Below are positions 1 through 7,535 of a stretch of 64,000 bases of DNA, one piece after another; position 1 is the first letter of the stretch; each line of letters opens with the position of its first letter. A program made the position numbers and the translations under genes. The notes beneath the pieces were generated by a model. That model did not search any database, was not told the DNA's origin, and was given only the letters and a program-made list of their open reading frames with translations. Source of the DNA: Escherichia ruysiae (GTDB lineage: Bacteria; Pseudomonadota; Gammaproteobacteria; Enterobacterales; Enterobacteriaceae); assembly GCF_902498915.1 (NCBI RefSeq), contig NZ_CABVLQ010000001.1; one strand, given 5' to 3'.

Positions 1-217
1 AATAGGCGGGTAATTCTGCCGAAGGCGTATGGCAATAGTCGCATCCCTTTTCGCGGAGAAAGCCTAAAACCTTATTATTTTCACTGACAGCAGATGCCTG
101 AACATCGGCCTGTTTACTGCGTTTATTATCGTGGTACCACACATAACCAGATAACCCTAAATAGCAAATCGCGACGCCAGCCAGGCCGATCGCGGTAATA
201 CGTGAGACCATTTTCAT
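1..217 (-). CDS. ccp: Cytochrome c peroxidase Ccp (YhjA), N-terminal part
   Basis: This is the first 72 codons of a minus-strand gene that runs off the left edge. The start is ATG at 217. The protein begins with a short basic stretch and one hydrophobic segment (about residues 5-27) acting as signal or membrane anchor, followed by a CxxCH haem-c motif (C59, C62, H63). That layout matches the N-terminal extra haem domain of YhjA, a membrane-anchored periplasmic peroxidase that passes electrons from the quinol pool to hydrogen peroxide. It is divergent from treF, and an FNR-type site lies 108 bp upstream of the start. The peroxidase domains are outside the window, so the call rests on the N-terminus and on synteny. 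Confidence 0.88.
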   Translation of the reverse strand, partial: MKMVSRITAIGLAGVAICYLGLSGYVWYHDNKRSKQADVQASAVSENNKVLGFLREKGCDYCHTPSAELPAY

Positions 218-324
218 TATTCTTCCCTCACGGTGGTGAGTTATTGTGACCCAGAAAATTTTCCAGAATGCTGCAAACGTCTCTGCGAGACAAAGCCATC
301 ATAAAAAACAGGGAGATAGGCTTT

Positions 325-338
325 TTGATAGGAATCAA
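325..338. promoter_or_regulatory. FNR-type binding site upstream of ccp
   Basis: TTGAT-AGGA-ATCAA is a perfect match to the FNR consensus TTGAT-N4-ATCAA. It lies in the divergent ccp/treF region, about 108 bp upstream of the ccp start. Expression of a respiratory periplasmic peroxidase under oxygen limitation fits FNR control, which has been reported for yhjA. Position and consensus are seen directly; the target gene is inferred. No other feature was resolved in the 404 bp between ccp and treF, apart from the treF ribosome-binding site. Confidence 0.75.
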
Positions 339-621
339 TCAATTACATGAATATAAACTATCAATAAGATAGCCTGTGCCTATTACCCAGATCAGGAATG
401 GCATATCATGATTGCGGCGAGAGCAGGATTGAATGTTCTGAAAATGAAAAACAACACGAAATCTGTATTTTTATAAATTCCATTGATATTAGTGCGTTAT
501 ATTTTTTGATAAGTTAATAAACGTGATCCACCGCACGCTTTGTCGCCCACCAGGCGGAGCGAATGACTACCCTTAAAGAAAAGCCCGATAATTAGCGACG
601 AATTTCGGAGGTTGGATCCTT

Positions 622-2271
622 ATGCTCAATCAGAAAATTCAAAACCCTAATCCAGACGAACTGATGATCGAGGTCGATCTCTGCTATGAACTGGACCCGT
701 ATGAATTAAAACTGGATGAGATGATCGAGGCAGAACCGGAACCCGAGATGATTGAAGGGCTGCCCGCCTCTGATGCGCTGACGCCTGCCGATCGCTATCT
801 CGAACTGTTCGAGCATGTTCAGTCGGCGAAAATTTTCCCCGACAGTAAAACCTTTCCCGACTGCGCACCTAAAATGGACCCGCTGGATATCTTAATCCGC
901 TACCGTAAAGTGCGCCGTCATCGTGATTTTGACTTGCGCAAGTTTGTTGAAAATCACTTCTGGCTGCCGGAGATCTACTCCAGCGAGTATGTATCGGACC
1001 CGCAAAATTCCCTGAAAGAGCATATCGACCAGCTGTGGCCAGTGCTAACCCGCGAACCACAGGATCACATTCCGTGGTCTTCTCTGCTGGCGCTGCCGCA
1101 GTCATATATTGTCCCGGGCGGCCGTTTTAGCGAAACCTACTATTGGGATTCCTATTTCACCATGCTGGGGCTGGCGGAAAGTGGTCGGGAAGATTTGCTG
1201 AAATGCATGGCCGATAACTTCGCCTGGATGATCGAAAACTACGGTCACATCCCCAACGGCAACCGCACCTATTATTTGAGCCGCTCGCAACCACCGGTTT
1301 TTGCGCTGATGGTGGAGTTGTTTGAAGAAGATGGTGTACGCGGTGCGCGCCGCTATCTCGACCACCTGAAAATGGAATATGCCTTCTGGATGGACGGTGC
1401 AGAATCGTTGATCCCTAATCAGGCCTATCGCCATGTTGTGCGAATGCCCGACGGATCGCTGCTCAACCGTTACTGGGACGATCGCGACACGCCGCGTGAC
1501 GAATCCTGGCTTGAAGACGTAGAAACCGCAAAACATTCTGGTCGCCCGCCCAACGAGGTGTACCGCGATTTACGCGCGGGCGCAGCTTCTGGCTGGGATT
1601 ACTCTTCCCGTTGGCTGCGAGACGCGGGTCGCCTGGCGAGCATTCGTACCACTCAGTTCATCCCCATCGATCTTAATGCTTTCCTGTTTAAACTGGAGAG
1701 CGCCATCGCCAACATCTCGTCGCTGAAAGGCGATAAGGAGACGGAAACGCTGTTCCGCCAGAAAGCCAATGCCCGCCGCGATGCGGTAAACCATTATCTC
1801 TGGGATGATGAAAATGGTATCTACCGCGATTACGACTGGCGGCGCGAACAGCAGGCACTCTTTTCCGCTGCTGCCATTGTGCCGTTATATGTGGGCATGG
1901 CGAACCATGAACAGGCCGACCGTCTGGCAAATGCCGTGCGAAGCCGATTACTGACGCCGGGCGGGATTCTGGCAAGCGAGTATGAAACCGGTGAACAGTG
2001 GGATAAACCCAACGGCTGGGCACCGTTACAATGGATGGCGATTCAGGGATTTAAAATGTACGGTGATGACCATCTGGGTGATGAGATTGCGCGTAGCTGG
2101 CTGAAGACGGTGAATCAGTTCTATCTGGAACAGCACAAACTGATCGAGAAATACCATATTGCCGATGGTATCCCCCGCGAGGGCGGCGGGGGCGAATATC
2201 CATTGCAGGATGGCTTTGGCTGGACCAACGGTGTGGTACGCCGTTTAATTGGTTTATACGGCGAACCATAA
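622..2271 (+). CDS. treF: Cytoplasmic trehalase TreF
   Basis: The product is a 549-residue GH37 trehalase that hydrolyses trehalose to two glucose molecules in the cytoplasm. GH37 signatures are visible: PGGRFSETYYWDSYF near residue 167 and QWDKPNGWAPLQW near residue 456. The C-terminus carries a glycine-rich GGGGEYPLQDGFGWTNGV segment. There is no signal peptide, which separates TreF from the periplasmic TreA; instead an acidic N-terminal extension of about 60 residues precedes the catalytic domain. The ATG is preceded by GGAGG about 8 nt upstream. The gene stands alone and ends in a hairpin shared with the convergent yhjB. Known role: use of internal trehalose when osmolarity is high. Confidence 0.97.
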   Translation: MLNQKIQNPNPDELMIEVDLCYELDPYELKLDEMIEAEPEPEMIEGLPASDALTPADRYLELFEHVQSAKIFPDSKTFPDCAPKMDPLDILIRYRKVRRHRDFDLRKFVENHFWLPEIYSSEYVSDPQNSLKEHIDQLWPVLTREPQDHIPWSSLLALPQSYIVPGGRFSETYYWDSYFTMLGLAESGREDLLKCMADNFAWMIENYGHIPNGNRTYYLSRSQPPVFALMVELFEEDGVRGARRYLDHLKMEYAFWMDGAESLIPNQAYRHVVRMPDGSLLNRYWDDRDTPRDESWLEDVETAKHSGRPPNEVYRDLRAGAASGWDYSSRWLRDAGRLASIRTTQFIPIDLNAFLFKLESAIANISSLKGDKETETLFRQKANARRDAVNHYLWDDENGIYRDYDWRREQQALFSAAAIVPLYVGMANHEQADRLANAVRSRLLTPGGILASEYETGEQWDKPNGWAPLQWMAIQGFKMYGDDHLGDEIARSWLKTVNQFYLEQHKLIEKYHIADGIPREGGGGEYPLQDGFGWTNGVVRRLIGLYGEP

Positions 2272-2275
2272 TATT

Positions 2276-2313
2276 TTTTACAGCCAGCCACTAACGTCCT
2301 ACTGGCTGTAAAA
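2276..2313. terminator. Bidirectional terminator between treF and yhjB
   Basis: A 12-bp inverted repeat (TTTTACAGCCAG and CTGGCTGTAAAA) sits between the two convergent stop codons. Each arm is bounded by T or A runs, so it can terminate both genes. Confidence 0.8.
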
Positions 2314-2322
2314 TTATCCTCT

Positions 2323-2925
2323 TCAGGAGGAGATATTTAGCATCATCGCCGCCTGGGTACGGTTTTTCACTTCCAGACGGCGATAGAGCGATTCCAGGTG
2401 CGCTTTTACCGTTCCGGTGCTGATATTTAATGCCCGACCAATCTCTTTATTCGATTCGCCCGCCGCCAGCATGGTTAAAATTTCCCGCTGGCGGGCGCTT
2501 AACGATTTGAGATCTTTCGTATCCTTTTCCGGCGTGGTTCGCCAGTCACCGGGCAGAAACATCATTCCCATCGCCGCACTATTGACCGCCAACACAAACG
2601 TATCGATCGAAGAATCACGCGGTACAATCGCCATCACATTGAAATGAATAACCTCCTGCAACCATCGTTTGTTGCAATCCGAAGCCGTGATTAACACCTT
2701 AACCTCAGGAAATTGCACCACGGTTTTTTGCAACAACCAGTAGCAAAACTCCCCATCCTGATCGCCATCGAGCATAACTAAGGCTTCAGGGTAGCTTTCC
2801 AGCTTTTGCCATAACTCGTCTGCCTGACCGACGCCCTGAATACCTACGCCTGGAATACGTTGCTGTAAACTGATTTTCATTCCATGAATAAATATTGACT
2901 GCCTGTCAAACATGATTATTTGCAT
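2323..2925 (-). CDS. yhjB: LuxR-family DNA-binding regulator YhjB
   Basis: The protein has 200 residues. The N-terminal ~125 residues resemble a response-regulator receiver fold (MLDGDQDG near residue 51 is where a phospho-acceptor Asp would fall). The C-terminal LuxR/GerE helix-turn-helix covers about residues 138-195 (LSARQREILTMLAAGESNKEIG, with GTVKAHLESLYRRL). No partner histidine kinase is adjacent, so it is probably an orphan regulator. Its target is unknown to me. It converges on treF and is divergent from rcdB across a 517-bp gap. The family assignment is firm and the function is not. Confidence 0.9.
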   Translation of the reverse strand: MQIIMFDRQSIFIHGMKISLQQRIPGVGIQGVGQADELWQKLESYPEALVMLDGDQDGEFCYWLLQKTVVQFPEVKVLITASDCNKRWLQEVIHFNVMAIVPRDSSIDTFVLAVNSAAMGMMFLPGDWRTTPEKDTKDLKSLSARQREILTMLAAGESNKEIGRALNISTGTVKAHLESLYRRLEVKNRTQAAMMLNISS

Positions 2926-3442
2926 TACTGAATCTCCACCTGAATACGTTAAAAAGACTTAAGTAGTGGAAGGGTATTACCCGAGAGACAAAATAAGAAT
3001 TCGCCATTTGGCGGAGGCCATTCTACAGAGATGAAAGACAGAAAATAGTTACCGATATAAATAGTTACAGCTAAACGCCTGAAATTACATGTCGAGGGCA
3101 CTATTTAAAAAAATCTTAAGGAATTCCTTATATTTTCGCGCCACGTTCCGATTAACCAGGCCAATTCAGCGCACGCTTTAATAGCATCCATAGTTTAAGA
3201 AAGTGACTGGATTACGCACAAATACACAATGTTGTATGTCCGCATTTTATAAAACGAATCAAAATTTTGGCTTTGTGTTGGTTATTTCTCTATGCCGAGA
3301 CGCGAATCCGCCTTTGATTCTCTAAAATCGCCTCACTTTCAACGTTGCATCGTTGTGAAATCATGCATTAGATGTTAGAAAAACAATAAATAATGCGATA
3401 TACGCGTTACTGTTTCGCTGTGAACAACAATCGGTAAAAGAA
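2926..3442. other. Divergent intergenic region yhjB / rcdB
   Basis: These 517 bp hold no convincing coding sequence. The region is AT-rich and should contain the divergent promoters of yhjB and rcdB. I did not recognise a specific operator, repeat or RNA gene in it. Confidence 0.5.
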
Positions 3443-4342
3443 ATGGATAAAATTCACGCAATGCAGTTGTTCATCAAGGTTGCGGAGCTGAAGAGTTTTT
3501 CCCGCGCGGCGGATTTCTTTGCATTGCCAAAAGGAAGCGTTTCGCGCCAGATACAGGCACTGGAACATCAACTTGGCACCCAGCTTCTCCAGCGCACCAC
3601 GCGACGGGTCAAACTCACACCTGATGGCATGACCTATTACCAACGGGCAAAAGATGTGTTGAGTAATCTCAACGAACTGGACGGTTTATTTCAGCAGGGC
3701 GCCACCAGCATCAGCGGTAAATTGCGCATCGATATCCCATCCGGGATGGCAAAAACCCTGCTACTGCCGCGTCTGCCCGAATTTCTCCATCAATATCCGG
3801 GAATTGAACTGGAATTAAGCAGCAATGACCGTCCGGTAGATATTCTTCATGATGGCTTTGATTGCGTAGTACGCACGGGAACGTTGCCCGACGATGGACT
3901 CATCACCCGTCCCCTCGGCAAACTGACGATGGTCAACTGCGCCAGTCCGCACTATCTGACGCGCTTTGGTTATCCGCAAAGTCCCGACGACCTGACTTCG
4001 CACGCAGTAGTACATTACACGCCACATCTGGGCGCGCATCCGTTGGGTTTTGAGGTTGCCAGTGTTAATGGCGTCCAGTGGTTTAAGTCCGGCGGCATGT
4101 TGACGGTAAACAGTAGAGAAAACTATCTTGCCGCCGGTCTGGCGGGACTGGGGATTATTCAGATCCCCCGCGTCACCGTACGCGAAGCCCTACGCGCCAG
4201 ACAGCTTATCGAAGTGTTACCCAACTACCGCGCCGAACCACGTTCCATTTCTCTGGTTTACCCACAGCGTCGGGAGCTTTCCCGCCGTGTAAACCTGTTT
4301 ATGCAGTGGCTGGCTGGTGTGATGAAAGAGTACCTGGACTGA
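3443..4342 (+). CDS. rcdB: LysR-family regulator RcdB (YhjC)
   Basis: This is a 299-residue LysR-type transcription factor. The winged HTH is at the N-terminus (about residues 1-60, containing SFSRAADFFALPKGSVSRQIQALE and LLQRTTRRVKLT). A periplasmic-binding-protein-like effector domain follows from about residue 90. YhjC has been reported as a regulator of csgD, the master gene for curli and cellulose, hence the name RcdB. Its position 14 kb from the bcs locus, with two c-di-GMP phosphodiesterases between, fits a biofilm role, but that link is contextual. It is followed 48 bp later by yhjD on the same strand. Confidence 0.9.
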   Translation: MDKIHAMQLFIKVAELKSFSRAADFFALPKGSVSRQIQALEHQLGTQLLQRTTRRVKLTPDGMTYYQRAKDVLSNLNELDGLFQQGATSISGKLRIDIPSGMAKTLLLPRLPEFLHQYPGIELELSSNDRPVDILHDGFDCVVRTGTLPDDGLITRPLGKLTMVNCASPHYLTRFGYPQSPDDLTSHAVVHYTPHLGAHPLGFEVASVNGVQWFKSGGMLTVNSRENYLAAGLAGLGIIQIPRVTVREALRARQLIEVLPNYRAEPRSISLVYPQRRELSRRVNLFMQWLAGVMKEYLD

Positions 4343-4390
4343 CCGACTATACTTTTTAAGAAAGACAACGACAGAAGGACTAAAGAGCGG

Positions 4391-5404
4391 ATGACGCAGG
4401 AAAACGAGATTAAACGTCCCACCCAGGATCTGGAGCACGAGCCAATTAAGCATCTGGATAATAGCGATAAAGGCGGCAAAGTTAGCCAGGCGCTGGAAAC
4501 CGTCACCACCACCGCCGAAAAAATCCAACGCCAACCGATCATCGCACACCTTATTCGCGCGACAGAACGCTTTAACGATCGGCTGGGTAACCAGTTTGGT
4601 GCGGCTATCACCTATTTCTCGTTTTTGTCGATGATCCCGATTTTGATGGTGTCGTTTGCCGCAGGGGGTTTTGTGCTGGCCTCCCATCCGATGCTGTTAC
4701 AGGATATCTTCGATAAGATTCTGCAAAACATCAGCGATCCGACGCTTGCCGCCACGTTGAAAAACACCATCAACACTGCCGTTCAGCAGCGTACTACCGT
4801 AGGACTTGTCGGGTTAGCCGTGGCGCTATACTCCGGCATTAACTGGATGGGGAATTTACGTGAAGCAATTCGCGCCCAATCGCGCGATGTCTGGGAACGT
4901 TCGCCGCAAGATCAGGAGAAGTTCTGGGTAAAATATCTGCGTGACTTTATTTCGCTGATTGGTTTGTTGATTGCGCTGATTGTGACGCTTTCGATCACCT
5001 CGGTTGCCGGTTCTGCGCAACAAATGATTATTAGCGCGCTGCACCTTAATAGCATTGAGTGGCTGAAACCGACGTGGCGGTTGATTGGTCTGGCGATTTC
5101 TATCTTTGCCAACTATCTGCTTTTCTTCTGGATCTTCTGGCGCCTGCCGCGCCACCGTCCGCGTAGAAAGGCGCTGATTCGCGGGACATTCCTCGCAGCG
5201 ATTGGTTTTGAAGTGATTAAAATCGTGATGACCTACACCCTGCCGTCGTTGATGAAATCCCCGTCTGGCGCAGCATTTGGTTCCGTGCTGGGGCTGATGG
5301 CGTTTTTCTACTTCTTTGCTCGTCTGACGCTGTTTTGTGCGGCGTGGATTGCCACCGCCGAGTACAAAGATGACCCGCGAATGCCGGGGAAAACGCAGCC
5401 TTAA
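4391..5404 (+). CDS. yhjD: Inner-membrane protein YhjD (YihY/BrkB family)
   Basis: The product has 337 residues. A polar N-terminal region of about 65 residues is followed by about six membrane segments. The family motif FGAAITYFSFLSMIPIL is near residue 72. YihY/BrkB proteins are polytopic inner-membrane proteins of uncertain role. A YhjD point mutation is known to suppress the need for Kdo in lipid A biogenesis, so a role in lipid transport has been suggested. The start follows a purine-rich GGACTAAAGAGCGG. The gene follows rcdB and ends just before a REP pair. Confidence 0.9.
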   Translation: MTQENEIKRPTQDLEHEPIKHLDNSDKGGKVSQALETVTTTAEKIQRQPIIAHLIRATERFNDRLGNQFGAAITYFSFLSMIPILMVSFAAGGFVLASHPMLLQDIFDKILQNISDPTLAATLKNTINTAVQQRTTVGLVGLAVALYSGINWMGNLREAIRAQSRDVWERSPQDQEKFWVKYLRDFISLIGLLIALIVTLSITSVAGSAQQMIISALHLNSIEWLKPTWRLIGLAISIFANYLLFFWIFWRLPRHRPRRKALIRGTFLAAIGFEVIKIVMTYTLPSLMKSPSGAAFGSVLGLMAFFYFFARLTLFCAAWIATAEYKDDPRMPGKTQP

Positions 5405-5408
5405 AATA

Positions 5409-5486
5409 TGCCGGATGCGGCGTAAACGCCTTATTCGGCCTGGCTCCCCGTAGGCCGGATAAAATGTGCCAGCATCGCATCCGGCT
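5409..5486. repeat. REP pair (BIME) downstream of yhjD
   Basis: Two opposed REP elements are present: GCCGGATGCGGCGTAAACGC continuing to about 5439, and a second from about 5450 containing GTAGGCCGGATAA and GCATCCGGC. This is a typical enterobacterial BIME after a stop codon. The remaining ~310 bp up to yhjE is AT-rich leader or promoter DNA with no gene seen. Confidence 0.88.
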
Positions 5487-5797
5487 ATAATGCGCACATA
5501 ACCTCTTGAAACTCTTCCCCAGAGCCTCTTAAGCCATCTATTTAAGAGCAAACAATTTCATTCCAACTCATAACCCCAGCATATAAATCCAGTTGGTAAC
5601 TTTTATTTAACCTAAAACCAGTTTTATTGACTATTTATGAAATTGTGTGAAGCATTTCATAGAAGAAAAATCACCAGCCTAAACATTATCCCCTTTTTGC
5701 CTGGTTTTTGACCATTTCCGCGATTTGTTACACATTGAAATATCACTTTTGCTGTGCGTAATATGGCTATTCGTTAGCCAAAAAATAAGAAAAGATT

Positions 5798-7120
5798 ATG
5801 CAAGCAACAGCCACAACACTCGAAAATAACCAGGAATTCACGCCGGTAAACTCGCGTAATAAAGTCCTTGTTGCCTCCCTCATTGGTACGGCCATTGAGT
5901 TCTTCGACTTTTACATTTACGCCACAGCGGCCGTTATTGTGTTTCCGCATATCTTCTTCCCGCAGGGCGATCCTACGGCAGCAACGCTACAGTCGCTCGC
6001 CACCTTCGCCATTGCCTTCGTCGCGCGCCCCATCGGCTCTGCCGTATTTGGTCATTTTGGCGATCGCGTTGGACGTAAAGCGACGCTGGTCGCCTCGTTG
6101 CTAACGATGGGGATTTCGACAGTGGTGATTGGTCTGTTGCCGGGCTATGCCACGATTGGTATTTTCGCCCCGCTGCTGCTGGCGCTGGCTCGATTTGGTC
6201 AGGGGCTGGGTTTAGGCGGTGAATGGGGCGGCGCGGCGCTGCTGGCAACTGAAAACGCCCCGCCGCGCAAACGTGCATTGTACGGCTCCTTCCCGCAACT
6301 GGGCGCACCGATTGGCTTCTTCTTTGCCAACGGCACTTTCTTGCTGCTTTCCTGGCTACTGACTGACGAGCAGTTTATGAGCTGGGGCTGGCGCGTGCCG
6401 TTTATCTTCTCGGCGGTGCTGGTGATTATCGGCCTGTATGTCCGCGTTTCACTGCATGAGTCGCCGGTGTTTGAGAAAGTCGCTAAAGCGAAAAAACAGG
6501 TGAAAATCCCGCTGGGTACGCTGCTGACCAAACATGTTCGCGTAACCGTACTGGGTACGTTCATTATGCTGGCAACCTATACGCTGTTTTACATCATGAC
6601 CGTCTACTCGATGACCTTTAGTACCGCCGCCGCGCCAGTTGGGCTTGGCCTGCCGCGTAACGAAGTGTTGTGGATGCTGATGATGGCAGTGATTGGTTTT
6701 GGCGTGATGGTGCCAGTCGCCGGATTACTGGCTGATGCCTTTGGTCGCCGTAAAAGCATGGTAATCATCACGACGCTTATCATCCTGTTCGCGCTGTTCG
6801 CCTTTAACCCATTGCTCGGTTCTGGCAACCCGATTCTGGTTTTTGCCTTCCTGCTGCTGGGGTTAAGTCTGATGGGGCTGACTTTCGGGCCGATGGGCGC
6901 GCTGTTGCCAGAACTGTTCCCGACGGAAGTGCGTTACACCGGAGCATCGTTCTCTTACAACGTATCGTCGATTCTTGGGGCTTCCGTTGCGCCGTATATC
7001 GCAGCCTGGTTGCAGACTAACTACGGGTTAGGCGCAGTGGGGTTATATCTGGCGGCGATGGCTGGCTTGACGTTAATTGCCTTGCTGCTGACGCATGAGA
7101 CGCGGCATCAGTCGTTGTAA
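5798..7120 (+). CDS. yhjE: Major facilitator transporter YhjE
   Basis: This 440-residue inner-membrane transporter has about 12 predicted helices. The MFS motif GHFGDRVGRK lies near residue 84 and its second-half counterpart ADAFGRRKS near residue 307. The overall pattern (IGTAIEFFDFYIYATAA near the N-terminus) places it in the metabolite:H+ symporter subfamily with ProP, KgtP and ShiA. The substrate is unknown. It stands alone, and a GC-rich hairpin and a 60-bp tandem array follow its stop. Confidence 0.93.
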   Translation: MQATATTLENNQEFTPVNSRNKVLVASLIGTAIEFFDFYIYATAAVIVFPHIFFPQGDPTAATLQSLATFAIAFVARPIGSAVFGHFGDRVGRKATLVASLLTMGISTVVIGLLPGYATIGIFAPLLLALARFGQGLGLGGEWGGAALLATENAPPRKRALYGSFPQLGAPIGFFFANGTFLLLSWLLTDEQFMSWGWRVPFIFSAVLVIIGLYVRVSLHESPVFEKVAKAKKQVKIPLGTLLTKHVRVTVLGTFIMLATYTLFYIMTVYSMTFSTAAAPVGLGLPRNEVLWMLMMAVIGFGVMVPVAGLLADAFGRRKSMVIITTLIILFALFAFNPLLGSGNPILVFAFLLLGLSLMGLTFGPMGALLPELFPTEVRYTGASFSYNVSSILGASVAPYIAAWLQTNYGLGAVGLYLAAMAGLTLIALLLTHETRHQSL

Positions 7121-7134
7121 GTATCGTGCGGGCT

Positions 7135-7178
7135 GCCACCCTCACCCCAGCCCTCTCCCTGAAAGGGAGAGGGAGAAA
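7135..7178. repeat. Left arm of a GC-rich dispersed inverted repeat, with hairpin
   Basis: The sequence CCCTCACCCCAGCCCTCTCCCT is followed by GAA and AGGGAGAGGGAG, forming a local hairpin just after the yhjE stop that may act as its terminator. The same segment is complementary to GGGGAGAGGGTTAGGGTGAGGGG at 7468-7490, so the two arms flank the tandem array between them. Confidence 0.7.
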
Positions 7179-7222
7179 AGCGGAGCGAGATGTTACATCG
7201 CGAACATAACAGCCCTCCCCCC

Positions 7223-7462
7223 CAGAAAGTGAACGGAAAAGCGGTACTCGTTATTTCAACACGCACAAAACAGTCCCCTCGCCAGAAAGTGAACGGAAAA
7301 GCGGCACTCGTTATTTCAACACGCACAAAACAGTCCCCTCGCCAGAAAGTGAACGGAAAAGTGGCACTCGTTATTTCAACACGCACAAAACAGTCCCCTC
7401 GCCAGAAAGTGAACGGAAAAGCGGCACTCGTTGTTTCAACACGCACAAAACAGTCCCCTCGC
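7223..7462. repeat. 60-bp tandem repeat array, four copies
   Basis: Four head-to-tail copies of a 60-bp unit start at 7223, 7283, 7343 and 7403. They differ by only single bases (for example T for C at about 7243, T for C at about 7362, G for A at about 7433). Because 60 is a multiple of three, both strands stay open across the array, as a 20-residue peptide repeat. No ribosome-binding site or recognisable domain supports translation, so I treat it as a non-coding minisatellite between convergent yhjE and yhjG. Confidence 0.95.
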
Positions 7463-7463
7463 C

Positions 7464-7492
7464 CCTTTGGGGAGAGGGTTAGGGTGAGGGGA
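7464..7492. repeat. Right arm of the GC-rich dispersed inverted repeat
   Basis: The segment contains GGGGAGAGGGTTAGGG and TGAGGGG, complementary to the left arm at 7138-7160. It closes the tandem array on the yhjG side. Confidence 0.65.
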
Positions 7493-7535
7493 ACACGCTG
7501 CTCCCGAATTCACCAGCAAATCTAATCCAACCCCA

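Noticed and set aside
7223..7462. Possible CRISPR array
   Set aside because: The repeats are directly contiguous 60-bp units with no unique spacers, and no cas genes are present.
7108..7525. Repetitive open frames of about 111 codons on both strands across the 60-bp array
   Set aside because: They exist because the period is divisible by three. Neither has a credible ribosome-binding site, and the minus-strand one would begin at GTG inside a repeat unit.
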